Assembly (NCBI RefSeq): GCF_046271865.1
Contig: NZ_CP176580.1
Coordinates: 682,001 to 746,000 of the forward strand
Direction of reading: 5' to 3'
From: Nitrincola salilacus
GTDB taxonomy: Bacteria; Pseudomonadota; Gammaproteobacteria; Pseudomonadales; Balneatricaceae
DNA length: 64,000 nt
The stretch's first letter is position 1; every line of letters starts with the position of its first letter. Below, in pieces: positions 7,828 to 16,812 of the stretch. Under the pieces are notes generated by a model. It did no database searches and was not told the origin of the DNA. It saw only the letters and a program-made list of their open reading frames with translations. Position numbers and translations under genes: made by a program.

Positions 7828-9174
7828 TTAACGCTGGAACGGGTAGACCGCTCCCAGATTCAGAATCTGGGTCAGCTCATCCAATGCTGTGCGGGATTCG
7901 AGCAGCAATTGTGGATCAGCCAGGTCCTTTTCTTCGAGATAGTCGCGGTAGTGGCGATCTATCCAGTCGTTCAGTTTACTAAAAAGTTGATCATTCATCA
8001 GCGTATGTGGGTTCGTTGCTTTTCGTTCTTCTTCGGTCAGCACCACACGCAAACGTAAACAAGCAGGACCACCACCGTTGAACATACTCTGTCTGAGATC
8101 AAAAATCTTCAGCTCATCGATCCCCTGTTTGCTTTCCAGCAGTTCGTTGAGATAGTTCCAGACAGATGCTGTCTGACGACTTTCTTCCGGTATAACCAAC
8201 AGGTTACGGCCATCAGGCATAGTCAGCAGTTGACTGTTGAACATATAGGATTTCACCGCATCCGTCACGGAGACTTTCTCGGTTGGCACTTCAATAACTC
8301 TGAAGTCACCATGCATGGCGCGTGCCAGATCCTGCTTGACCTGCTCCTGATTCAGGTATGCCTGTTCGTGGCAGAACAACAGGTTGCGGTTACCAACACC
8401 AATGACGTCGTTGTGGAAGACGCCCTGGTCGATCAGGTCAGGGTTCTGTTGCGCGTAGATGACCTTGTTCGGTGATAGTTTGTGTTTTCGCGCGATCGCC
8501 TGGGACGCTTCGAATGTCTGGCGGGCAGGGTAGCGCACCGGTTTAGGGCGGCTTTCATCAAAGGCGTAGCGCCCAAAGACAAATAACTCAACGCCAGGAT
8601 CGCCATATTCGTGACAGAAGCGGGTGTGGTTGGCTGCCCCTTCATCACCGAACTGCTCTGCACCCGGAAGTGCTGAGTGATGCACAAAGTGACGGGCGCT
8701 GTTGAAGGTGGATGCCAGAATGCGGCCGGTGGTTTCATGCTCAATGGAGCGGTGGAATTTATTGGTCAGGTTAGCGGGGGTGAAATGCACCCGGCCATCC
8801 ATGGTATCGGCACTGGGCGATACGGTAGCGGCATTGGCCGTCCACATGCTGGAGGCCGAACAGCAGGCAGCCAGCAGGCGCGGTGAGTACTCGCGCGCCT
8901 GAAACAGCACTGCTGAATCACTGCCGCTGAAGCCAAGGCGGCGAAGGGTGTGAATATCAGGGCGCTCCTGAGGTGCGAGCACGCCCTGAATCAGCCCTGC
9001 ATCATGCAGTGCCTTCATCTTTACCAGACCCTGCTTTGCCGCCTGTCTGGGACTGGATGGCTTGGCCTGGTTCTTACTGGACGCCAGATTGCCCGAGGAC
9101 AAACCACTGTAGTTGTGAGTAGGTCCAACCAAGCCATCAAAGTTGGCTTCAAGCGCTTTAGCAGGATTTTGCAT
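7828..9174 (-). CDS. astB: N-succinylarginine dihydrolase AstB
   Basis: This 448-residue enzyme catalyses the second step of the arginine succinyltransferase pathway: N2-succinylarginine to N2-succinylornithine, CO2 and two ammonia. The start reads ANFDGLVGPTHNYSGLS, and the segment MFNGGGPACLRLRVVL carries the probable nucleophile Cys372. Both are typical of AstB, and the length is normal. It is a cytosolic amidinotransferase-fold enzyme. It follows astA by 94 nt on the same strand and precedes the importer genes. astC, astD and astE are not in the window. Confidence 0.95.
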   Translation of the reverse strand: MQNPAKALEANFDGLVGPTHNYSGLSSGNLASSKNQAKPSSPRQAAKQGLVKMKALHDAGLIQGVLAPQERPDIHTLRRLGFSGSDSAVLFQAREYSPRLLAACCSASSMWTANAATVSPSADTMDGRVHFTPANLTNKFHRSIEHETTGRILASTFNSARHFVHHSALPGAEQFGDEGAANHTRFCHEYGDPGVELFVFGRYAFDESRPKPVRYPARQTFEASQAIARKHKLSPNKVIYAQQNPDLIDQGVFHNDVIGVGNRNLLFCHEQAYLNQEQVKQDLARAMHGDFRVIEVPTEKVSVTDAVKSYMFNSQLLTMPDGRNLLVIPEESRQTASVWNYLNELLESKQGIDELKIFDLRQSMFNGGGPACLRLRVVLTEEERKATNPHTLMNDQLFSKLNDWIDRHYRDYLEEKDLADPQLLLESRTALDELTQILNLGAVYPFQR

Positions 9175-9268
9175 GTTCGTATCTCTTGTTATTATGATGG
9201 CCGAAATAGACTGCTGGCGGCCACCGGCTACTTATGTGTTGTTTGCGTATAAATTGTTACAGCTTCTA

Positions 9269-10294
9269 CTACATACCCAGATCGTCAGCATCCAACTGGA
9301 CCAGGCGCACGGTATCGCCACTGATGACTTGCAATCTGTCTGCCACTTCCACTGATATGACAGGGCTGTCAGCATTGCCACGCATGATCAGGCAACGATA
9401 ATCCTGTAGTCGATTGTTGCTGACCATCAGCCAGTCATCCCCTTCGGCCTCGCCAATCTCAACCGTGATGTTGCGACTTTGCCAGATGGTTCGGATGTTA
9501 TCCGTGCGCACCTCCAGTGTCGGGCCTGCGTCAAAAATATCGACATAGCCGCGATACTCAAAACCTTCGTCCTCCAGCAGATCCATGACATGCTCGATGT
9601 CCGGGCGTGGCTGACCGAGCGCCTCCTGCGCCTCTTCGTTCAGCAGTGGGACGTAAACAGGGTAGTGCGGCATCAGTTCGGCAATAAAGGTTTTGCGGTT
9701 GATGCCACTGAGATAATCGGCCTTGGCCAGATCCATTCTGAAGAAGTGACGCCCGACCGCTTCCCAGAAGGGGGATTTGCCATGCTCATCAATCAACCCC
9801 TGCAGCTCGGCGACCGTGCGACGAGAAAAGCGCTTCATGTGCTCAGCCATGAACAGCATGCGGGCGCGGGAGAGCAGGTGGCTGTTAAAGGGGGTGTTCT
9901 GTCCCGGCTCCAGAAAACGGGTGCACAGACGGCTGGTGCCGTTATAGTCCTGACACAGGTTCAGAGAGGGAATCCGGTTGTGAATCTGCAGTTCGCTGGA
10001 GGCGTGTATCACCTCGTCGATGCGGTAACTGTAGAAGGGCGTATCCAGTCCGATGCAGGACTCAATACCGCTGATGCCGATGAGGTGGCCGGTTGTCGTA
10101 TCTTCCAGCACGAAGTGATAGGACTCATCATGTGGAAGAGTCACCTTTTTGTTCAGGGAGTTCTGGGTTGTACCAATCAATCGCGCCAGATGTTCTTTGT
10201 TGGCGGGGAGGGTCGTAATCCCTCCGCCAGACTTGGCGGATAACTGTTCCAGTGCTGGCAGATCCGGAAAATCAACCGGTCTAATAATCAGCAT
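9269..10294 (-). CDS. astA: Arginine N-succinyltransferase AstA
   Basis: This 341-residue acyltransferase transfers succinyl-CoA to the alpha-amino group of arginine, the first step of the AST pathway. It begins MLIIRPVDFPDLPALEQLS and contains LARLIGTTQNSL, SYRIDEVIHASSELQIHNRIP, LNLCQDYNGTSRLCTRFL and FNSHLLSRARMLFMAEH, all standard for AstA. The ATG at 10294 is preceded by GGAGAG at good spacing. An earlier in-frame ATG at 10399 would add 35 unrelated residues and run through the presumed operator, so it is rejected. This is the single-subunit form, not the AruF/AruG pair. Confidence 0.95.
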   Translation of the reverse strand: MLIIRPVDFPDLPALEQLSAKSGGGITTLPANKEHLARLIGTTQNSLNKKVTLPHDESYHFVLEDTTTGHLIGISGIESCIGLDTPFYSYRIDEVIHASSELQIHNRIPSLNLCQDYNGTSRLCTRFLEPGQNTPFNSHLLSRARMLFMAEHMKRFSRRTVAELQGLIDEHGKSPFWEAVGRHFFRMDLAKADYLSGINRKTFIAELMPHYPVYVPLLNEEAQEALGQPRPDIEHVMDLLEDEGFEYRGYVDIFDAGPTLEVRTDNIRTIWQSRNITVEIGEAEGDDWLMVSNNRLQDYRCLIMRGNADSPVISVEVADRLQVISGDTVRLVQLDADDLGM

Positions 10295-10359
10295 AGGTGC
10301 TCTCTCCGTTATATTTATACTCTGCTTCTTCGGCTGAGGATCTATCTGTGAGCAGGTCT

Positions 10360-10418
10360 GCGACATTATTGACCATTGTGGCGTTTGCCGACAGAGCAAA
10401 AGTGTTACTGATGCGACG
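10360..10418 (-). promoter_or_regulatory. TGTCGC-like direct repeats upstream of astA (candidate ArgR sites)
   Basis: On the minus strand three half-site-like words occur in the same orientation: CGTCGC (10418-10413), TGTCGG (10393-10388) and TGTCGC (10365-10360). The first two are exactly 25 bp apart, the same offset as the pair upstream of gdhB. Pseudomonas ArgR is known to bind direct TGTCGC-N8-AA half-sites. Function here is inferred. Confidence 0.45.
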
Positions 10419-10490
10419 TGGATTTTTAACTATCAGACATGGGCTACTTGTGGCGGGTTTGCCAAGTGTCCAGATGAGCCTGCCACGACC

Positions 10491-10522
10491 CTGATTCCAA
10501 GGAGTTATTCCAATGGAATCAG
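10491..10522. repeat. Inverted repeat downstream of gdhB
   Basis: CTGATTCCA and TGGAATCAG form a 9-bp stem around 14 nt, starting 36 nt past the gdhB stop codon. It may mark the end of the gdhB message. No T-tract is present, so confidence in termination is low. The rest of the 263-bp gap between gdhB and astA holds the candidate astA operator. Confidence 0.45.
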
Positions 10523-10557
10523 TGTCGTCTTGAGCGGTAGGTTTATGCGAGGGGAGG

Positions 10558-13500
10558 TCAGGCCAGATGAAGTTGATGGATGCTGCCGAGTTTGCGTACC
10601 ACGATTGACAGCATCGCCAGATCCGGTCGATCGTTGCTGCGCACCTCGGTGAACGTCTGCTGCAGAATGCGCAACTCCTTGTCGTACTGTGTCTGCCAAA
10701 AAGACAGACGCTCAGTCAGTGGCAGATTGGCATCTGTATCCTGCAGAATGCTGGTGCAGGCCTGCAGCTGGCCACGGTCGACCTCAAAGGCGAGAGCCGC
10801 CCGGGCCTTGCGTTGCCAGAGATCCTCTTCTGGCAGCTTGGCGATATACTGGCGAAGGGGTTGCAGATGCAGCTCCTGCTCCAGCGCAAAATAGAGGCGT
10901 GCGGTATCTTCGCTGCTCTGATTCTGCTCCTGCGCCAATTCGACAATATCCAGTCCTGCATACAGGTGCGGCAGGCTCGCCAGTCGCATTGCCAGTGACT
11001 CGGGAACTCCACCGGCCTGCAGCTCTGCCACTGCTACTTCTATCACCTCACGTCCGCTTTCATGCATCAATTCCGGCAGGGCACTCGGCAGTTCTGACTG
11101 CAATTGATGATAGCGCTCGACCAACTGAGCAATGCTGAGATTGCCCGGAGTGCGGCGCACCAGCCACAGGGCTGAGCGCTCCACCAGGTCCTGAATCCGT
11201 GTCAGTTGAGTACGGAACAGTTGATCATCAACGGTCTCTTCCAGGGCTTCCAGTTCCTGCCAGGTGCTGTTCAGATTGAAAATCTGACTCAGCGCGAAAA
11301 ACGCCCGTACAGCATTCAGAGCGGAGCAGTTGGTTTCCGACTGCAGGTAGCTGACAAAAGTTGATCCCATACGGTTGCAGACCAGGTTGGTCAGATGAGT
11401 CGCCATCAGCTCGGCACGCAGTGGGTGCTGTTGTATCTGCTGCGGGTAGCGGCTGCGGATAACTGCCGGGAAATAATCTGGCAACAGGCTGGCCAGATCC
11501 TGATCCTCGCCTACGCCTTCGGCGATCAACTGATCAGACAGCCAGAGTTTGCTGTAGGCCACCAGTACCGCAATCTCAGGACGGCTCAGGCCAGAGTTGC
11601 TGCGTGCCAGTTCATCCAGATACTCTTCATTGGGCAGGTGTTCCAGCTTGCGATTCAAGCGGCCTGCACGTTCAAGCATATGGATCAGACGACGATGATC
11701 GTTCAGGCGCTGAGGTGCCTGCCAGGCACACAGGCTGAGAATCTGGCTCTGCTGAAAATTATGCTTCAATACCAGTGTGGCAATCTCATCCGTCATGCTC
11801 GCCAACAGTTTGTTGCGATCGGCTTCACTGAGCCGGCCGCTCGATACTTCCTGGCTCAGCAGTATTTTCAGGTTCACCTCGTGGTCTGATGAGTCCACGC
11901 CACCGGCATTATCGATGGCATCGGTGTTGATCAGGCCACCCTTGCGGGCAAATTCGATACGCGCTTTTTGCGTCAGCCCCAGATTGCCCCCTTCGCCGAC
12001 CACCTTGACCTGCAGATCACCCCCATCCACTCGCAGGCTGTCATTAGCACGATCACCAACATCTGCGTGGGATTCGGTGCTGGCCTTGGCATAAGTACCG
12101 ATACCGCCGTTCCACAGCAGATCGACCGGAGCCTGCAACAGCTTATGGATCAGGTCGGTCGGCGCAAGCCGTTTGTCGCTGATACCGAGTGCTTTACGCG
12201 CCTGAGCACTCAGTTCAATGAACTTGGCACTGCGACGATAGATGCCGCCCCCTTTTGAAATCAGGGTCGCGTCATAGTCTTCCCAACTGGAGCGTGGCAG
12301 TTTGAACAGACGCTGACGCTCCTCGAAACTGCTGGCAGCATCAGGGTTGGGGTCGATAAAGATATGCATATGGTTGAAGGCAGCCAACAGGCGGATATGC
12401 GGTGACAGCAGCATGCCATTGCCGAACACATCGCCAGCCATATCGCCGATGCCGATTACGGTGAAGTCTTCACGCTGGCTGTTGCGGTTCTGTTCGCGGA
12501 ACAGGCGCTTGACCGATTCCCAGGCGCCACGTGCCGTAATCCCCATCTGCTTGTGATCGTAGCCATTGCTGCCACCGGAAGCGAAGGCATCATCCAGCCA
12601 GAAGTCATACTCACGAGAGATGCCGTTGGCGATGTCTGAGAAAGTGGCCGTGCCCTTGTCGGCTGCCACGACCAGGTAAGGATCAGGCGTGTCGTGGCAG
12701 ACCACATCTTTCGGTGCAACCGGTTGGTTGTCCTTCAGGTTGTCGGTCAGATCCAGCAGTCCGCGAATGAAAGTTTTGTAGCAACGGATAACCTCTTCCT
12801 GCACGGCGTTGCGATCACCATTCTCGGGTAGTTTCTTGGGAACGAATCCGCCCTTGGCGCCGACCGGAACGATCACGGCATTCTTGACCATCTGGGCTTT
12901 CACCAGTCCCAGCACCTCAGTACGGAAATCTTCGCGACGATCAGACCAACGCAGCCCGCCTCGTGCAACCGGCCCCGCGCGAAGGTGTACACCCTCCACT
13001 CGTGGTGAATAAACAAAGATCTCGAACGCAGGGCGTGGTTCAGGTGCGGCCATGATGGAGCGGGTATTGAATTTGAACGAGAGACGGTCGCGCGGCTGAT
13101 CAGCGTTTACCTGATAGTAGCTGGTGCGCAGCATCGCCTGAATCAGTTCCAGATAATGACGCAGGATACGGTCTTCATCCAGATTGTCGACCGCTTCGAG
13201 CGCATTGTTGATCTCGGTAGTGATGCTGGCCTGCAGTTTATCCCTATTGCCCTTCAGCGCGGGATCGAATCGTGCGACAAACAGAGAGATAAGCAGCCGA
13301 CAAAGCTGCGGGTTGCGCGACAGCGCCTGCTCAATATAGTGCTGACTGAATGGCAGGCTGAGCTGCAACAGATACTTGCACAGTGCTCGCATCAGCTCCA
13401 CTTCGCGATAGCTGATGCCCGCTTTCAGGATTAACTGATGGAAGCGGTCGTTTTCCAGTTCGCCGACATAGGTGCGGATAAAACTTTCCTGGAACTGCTG

Positions 13501-15378
13501 GCGCATCTGAGCAGAGCTGAGGTCAGGATTATCGGCACTGTCGAGACTGAAATCGATGATCCAGAAGGCGCGGCCGTCATCCGATTCGACATCATAGGGC
13601 GAGGCGCTGAGGACACGTACACCCAGATGTTCCAGAATCGGCAAAACATCAGACAGTGCGATACTCTGTCCCTGGCCGAGCACCTTGAACCGGATTGTGT
13701 CGTTATCACTGACGCGTGGATACAACTGCGTGGTCAGTGGTGTACTCATCCGATCCAGTGTGCAGATATCACGTACAGCTTCACTGGCGCCGATCTCTTC
13801 CTCATAGGCGGTTGGCAATGCATTGCCAAACACGGTCAGAAGACGGTTGGCTTCTGCTTCATCCAGTTCCTGCAGCATCGCATGGTGCAGCTTGTCCTGC
13901 CAGGAGAGCATCGCATCATTGATCTGCTGCTTCAGCTTCTTCACATCGGGGTTGATCAGATGCGCCTTGCGACAATGAATGGTGAACTCGATCAGTGCCA
14001 GGGGTTGCTCGCTAAGGCGTACTCCGAACTCCACGCTGTAGGCATCGAACTCCGCTTTGAGAATTTCCAGAACCCGAAGGCGCAGATTGGTGTTGTAGCG
14101 ATCTCGCGGCACAAGCATCAACACATCGATGAAGCGGCCATAGGTATCCGGGCGTAAAAACAGCCCTAATTGGCGACGCTCGAAGCTGCGCTGCATGCCA
14201 AAAATGGCATCGCGGAACTGCTCGTAGCTGGCTTGGAGTATCTCATCACGCGGATAGGTATTCAGCAGGTGACGCAGTACCTTGTAGCCATGGTTATCCG
14301 ATGGCAGACCGGAATCTGTAAGAACACGCTGCACACGCTGACTGATCAGCGGTATGGTTGACAGCGGGGCGTCATGTGCCTTACTGGAGTAAAGGCCGAA
14401 GAAGCGCCACTCACCGATGATCTGGCCCTGTTCATTGATCTTTTTAACGCCGACATAATCGAGGTGAGCATACTGCTGTACGGTCGAGCGAGTGGTGGAC
14501 TTGGTCAGCACCAGCATGTCTGGCTGCTCGATCAGGCGGCTCATATACTCATCGAGGCGGATTTCGCGTTGATTGTCTGAGATCGGGTCGCGGAAACAGC
14601 CCAGGCCACTGCCATCGACATAGCTAAGATCATAAGTATTGTCTGACTTGAGCGACACATCATAAAAGCGTGAGCCGATCAGCAGGAAATTTTCCTGTCC
14701 CAGCCAGCGCAGGAAGCGCACGGTTTCTTCCAGGTCCGGCGTCTGATAACCGGCTGCATGTGTTGTACACCAGTTGGCAGCTTCTTCCAGGCGTGCCAGC
14801 ATCGGCTTCCAGTCCTCTACGGCGGCGCGTACATCGCTCAATACATTGCGCAGGCTCTCTGCGACGGTGTCGAGTTGCTCCAGGCTGATCTGGCGATCTA
14901 TCTCCAGTCTCAGCAGGGCTTCGGGCTTCCCTTTTGCGGCAGAGCTGGATGAGTGTGCAGCCTTTAAGACACCTTTTTTGTCACGTTCAATCACAAATAC
15001 CGGATAAGCCTGGCGGTGAACGCGAATATTCTGTCGAGCCAGATCGGCGAGTACGCTGGCGATGATGAAGGGCATATCCTCCATGATGATCTCGACCAGG
15101 GTGTGCTCGGTATGCCAGCCGCACTTGGCGGGATCCGGATTGAACACGCGAATCAGCGTTTCTCCCGGTTGGCGCTTCTGCGCACACTCCCAGACTGACA
15201 TGAGGGCGCAATATTGATCGGTTGCGTTCACTGGCTGATCGTCATCGACCTCGTTGCTTTGAAAAAATGCGTGCTGCAGCAGTTCAAGCTGTTGGGCGAT
15301 GGCCTCGGGGTGGCATTCTCTGATCAGTTGATGGAGGGGCGTTGCGGGCTGTATCTCGGTAGCAGACTTTCTGTCCAT
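10558..15378 (-). CDS. gdhB: Large NAD-dependent glutamate dehydrogenase (GdhB type)
   Basis: This 1606-residue protein is the 180-kDa class of NAD-specific glutamate dehydrogenase, which deaminates glutamate to 2-oxoglutarate. The N-terminal half carries ACT-like regulatory segments. The catalytic core includes GPVARGGLRWSDRREDFRTE, VPVGAKGGFVPKK and VIGIGDMAGDVFGNGML, followed by a Rossmann part containing WNGGIGTY. The length matches the Pseudomonas enzyme (about 1620). In Pseudomonas aeruginosa gdhB is arginine-induced through ArgR, and the AST pathway ends in glutamate, so its place upstream of astA-astB and divergent from an ArgR-like gene makes physiological sense. The start at 15378 lies 75 bp from the annotated start of the divergent regulator. 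Confidence 0.95.
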   Translation of the reverse strand: MDRKSATEIQPATPLHQLIRECHPEAIAQQLELLQHAFFQSNEVDDDQPVNATDQYCALMSVWECAQKRQPGETLIRVFNPDPAKCGWHTEHTLVEIIMEDMPFIIASVLADLARQNIRVHRQAYPVFVIERDKKGVLKAAHSSSSAAKGKPEALLRLEIDRQISLEQLDTVAESLRNVLSDVRAAVEDWKPMLARLEEAANWCTTHAAGYQTPDLEETVRFLRWLGQENFLLIGSRFYDVSLKSDNTYDLSYVDGSGLGCFRDPISDNQREIRLDEYMSRLIEQPDMLVLTKSTTRSTVQQYAHLDYVGVKKINEQGQIIGEWRFFGLYSSKAHDAPLSTIPLISQRVQRVLTDSGLPSDNHGYKVLRHLLNTYPRDEILQASYEQFRDAIFGMQRSFERRQLGLFLRPDTYGRFIDVLMLVPRDRYNTNLRLRVLEILKAEFDAYSVEFGVRLSEQPLALIEFTIHCRKAHLINPDVKKLKQQINDAMLSWQDKLHHAMLQELDEAEANRLLTVFGNALPTAYEEEIGASEAVRDICTLDRMSTPLTTQLYPRVSDNDTIRFKVLGQGQSIALSDVLPILEHLGVRVLSASPYDVESDDGRAFWIIDFSLDSADNPDLSSAQMRQQFQESFIRTYVGELENDRFHQLILKAGISYREVELMRALCKYLLQLSLPFSQHYIEQALSRNPQLCRLLISLFVARFDPALKGNRDKLQASITTEINNALEAVDNLDEDRILRHYLELIQAMLRTSYYQVNADQPRDRLSFKFNTRSIMAAPEPRPAFEIFVYSPRVEGVHLRAGPVARGGLRWSDRREDFRTEVLGLVKAQMVKNAVIVPVGAKGGFVPKKLPENGDRNAVQEEVIRCYKTFIRGLLDLTDNLKDNQPVAPKDVVCHDTPDPYLVVAADKGTATFSDIANGISREYDFWLDDAFASGGSNGYDHKQMGITARGAWESVKRLFREQNRNSQREDFTVIGIGDMAGDVFGNGMLLSPHIRLLAAFNHMHIFIDPNPDAASSFEERQRLFKLPRSSWEDYDATLISKGGGIYRRSAKFIELSAQARKALGISDKRLAPTDLIHKLLQAPVDLLWNGGIGTYAKASTESHADVGDRANDSLRVDGGDLQVKVVGEGGNLGLTQKARIEFARKGGLINTDAIDNAGGVDSSDHEVNLKILLSQEVSSGRLSEADRNKLLASMTDEIATLVLKHNFQQSQILSLCAWQAPQRLNDHRRLIHMLERAGRLNRKLEHLPNEEYLDELARSNSGLSRPEIAVLVAYSKLWLSDQLIAEGVGEDQDLASLLPDYFPAVIRSRYPQQIQQHPLRAELMATHLTNLVCNRMGSTFVSYLQSETNCSALNAVRAFFALSQIFNLNSTWQELEALEETVDDQLFRTQLTRIQDLVERSALWLVRRTPGNLSIAQLVERYHQLQSELPSALPELMHESGREVIEVAVAELQAGGVPESLAMRLASLPHLYAGLDIVELAQEQNQSSEDTARLYFALEQELHLQPLRQYIAKLPEEDLWQRKARAALAFEVDRGQLQACTSILQDTDANLPLTERLSFWQTQYDKELRILQQTFTEVRSNDRPDLAMLSIVVRKLGSIHQLHLA

Positions 15379-15445
15379 GTGAAGATCCGGTTTATTGTTT
15401 ATGCAGAAGAAACGGTAGAATTATTATTAGTGATAAAGTTCAGAC

Positions 15446-15476
15446 GCGACAGATGACGAATTTTGACAATGCGACG
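15446..15476 (-). promoter_or_regulatory. Direct-repeat candidate operator upstream of gdhB
   Basis: The minus strand reads CGTCGC (15476-15471), then N8, then AA, and TGTCGC (15451-15446). The two words are 25 bp apart, like the pair upstream of astA. The first half-site fits the Pseudomonas ArgR pattern TGTCGC-N8-AA except for its first base. It lies about 70 bp upstream of the gdhB ATG and overlaps the first annotated ATG of the divergent regulator. Confidence 0.5.
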
Positions 15477-16634
15477 TCGATTTTAAACAGCATAGCATCC
15501 ATGAACTGTGGTGGCACGAATCTACTTCGATTATGTGTGCCGGAGGTCTATGATAAAGAACATCAGTTGCATAACTCTAACCATAAGGCAGATCAGGCGT
15601 TGAGTGATCAACATCAATTACCGGTAAAGTCACTTCAGACACAAAGGTATGGCTTTCTGCTGGTACCTGATTTCTCGCTGATTGGCTTTTCCAGTGCCGT
15701 TGAAGCTCTGCATATGGCTAATCGTCTGGTCGCTCAAACCCTTTACGAAGTCGTGTTGATCGGTGCCGAGTCCGGTGCCGTGCAGAGCAGCTGTGGGGTC
15801 GAGATCAAAACCGAATGTGGTTACGAGGATGCAGGCCAGCTTGATGCCCTGATACTGTGTGGCCCGGCCAGTGCGCAGCGAGTGGAATTCTCAGATCTGA
15901 TCGCACGGCTGAAACGCCTGCAGCGCAGTACCCGCCTGCTTGGAGGAATCGGCACCGGGGCTTATCTTCTGGCTTGCGCCGGGCTCCTTGACGGCTATCG
16001 AGCCACGACCCACTGGTTGGATCTGCCTGATTTCAGGCAGGAGTTTCCTCTGATTGATGCGACCGGCACATTGTTTGAGATAGATCGCGATCGATTGACC
16101 TGCAGTGGTGGCACGGCGGCGATGGATATGTTGCTGTTCCTGATAGGGCGTGAGCATGGTATTGACCTCGCTTCCGCTATTTCCGAGCAGTTTGTCTGTG
16201 AACGGATTCGTGCGAGTGATGACCCGCAGCGGGTGCCACTCAAGGTGCGGCTGGGTACTCAGCAACCGAATCTGACCGAGGCGGTGATGCTGATGGAGGC
16301 GAATATTGAAGAGCCGTTGAGTATTGATGATCTGGCGAGTCTGATCGGGGTGTCGCGGCGTCATCTTGAACGCTTGTTCAAGCAACATCTGCAGGCGATG
16401 CCGTCTCAGTACTATCTGGAGTTGAGGCTGGAAAAAGCGCGTCAGCAGTTACGCAACACCAGCCATCCGATATTGCAGGTGGGGTTGATGTGTGGCTTTT
16501 CCAGCGCCTCCTACTTCAGCACCAGCTACCGCAACCACTTCGGGATTACTCCGCGTCAGGAGCGTCGTCAGGCACAACTGGCAGAAGGCTTGCTGGATCT
16601 GCAGAGCAGCTTCGGGCGCTCATCGCCGCAGTGA
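15453..16634 (+). CDS. GATase1-like/AraC-family regulator, probable arginine-responsive ArgR
   Basis: This is a 393-residue frame. From about residue 66 there is a DJ-1/PfpI (GATase1-like) sensory domain (YGFLLVPDFSLIGFSSAVEA, later GGIGTGAYLLACAGLLDGYRATTHW). A C-terminal AraC double helix-turn-helix follows (LTEAVMLMEANIEEPLSIDD, then SQYYLELRLEKARQQLRNTS and GFSSASYFSTSYRNHFG). The layout and several blocks match Pseudomonas ArgR, the AraC-type activator of aot, ast/aru and gdhB. GbdR and CdhR share this architecture, so the assignment leans on the divergent gdhB-ast-aot block. The first 65 residues are atypical and cover the putative operator. Real translation may begin later (ATG 15501, GTG 15537 or TTG 15600). 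Confidence 0.75.
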   Translation: MTNFDNATSILNSIASMNCGGTNLLRLCVPEVYDKEHQLHNSNHKADQALSDQHQLPVKSLQTQRYGFLLVPDFSLIGFSSAVEALHMANRLVAQTLYEVVLIGAESGAVQSSCGVEIKTECGYEDAGQLDALILCGPASAQRVEFSDLIARLKRLQRSTRLLGGIGTGAYLLACAGLLDGYRATTHWLDLPDFRQEFPLIDATGTLFEIDRDRLTCSGGTAAMDMLLFLIGREHGIDLASAISEQFVCERIRASDDPQRVPLKVRLGTQQPNLTEAVMLMEANIEEPLSIDDLASLIGVSRRHLERLFKQHLQAMPSQYYLELRLEKARQQLRNTSHPILQVGLMCGFSSASYFSTSYRNHFGITPRQERRQAQLAEGLLDLQSSFGRSSPQ

Positions 16635-16671
16635 TGATTCGGCAAGTTTTGTAAAGGCTGGACTTGAAGAT

Positions 16672-16791
16672 GCATCCCGGAGGCCTTGGGTGAGTGTATG
16701 CCGCAGGGACGCGGCATCCAAGCCTGCAGGGATGCATTCACGGCGTCTCACCCAAGGTGTCCGGGATGCTCCTGAAATCACGGATTCAGGT
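16672..16791. repeat. Dispersed hairpin repeat, copy 1, with 14-nt flank
   Basis: Outer arms GCATCCCGGA/TCCGGGATGC and CCTTGGGTGAG/CTCACCCAAGG pair across the element (16672-16694 with 16747-16769). An inner stem ATGCCGC/GCGGCAT sits at 16698-16717. The same core, reverse-complemented, recurs at 63142-63238. Downstream of both copies on the plus strand is the identical word TCACGGATTCAGGT (here 16778-16791). It is non-coding, in the gap between the regulator gene and alaC, and resembles a small REP/MITE-type element. Confidence 0.8.
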
Positions 16792-16812
16792 AATAGCCGT
16801 GCCAATGATTGA

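Noticed and set aside
9479..10243. 254-aa plus-strand ORF
   Set aside because: It is entirely antisense to astA, whose frame has clear family motifs. The antisense frame has no recognisable domain.
15550..15603. Seventeen-codon ATG frame whose stop overlaps an in-frame TTG of the ArgR-like gene
   Set aside because: The GGAGG site is only 3 nt from the ATG and no family supports it. It is kept only as a hint about the regulator start.
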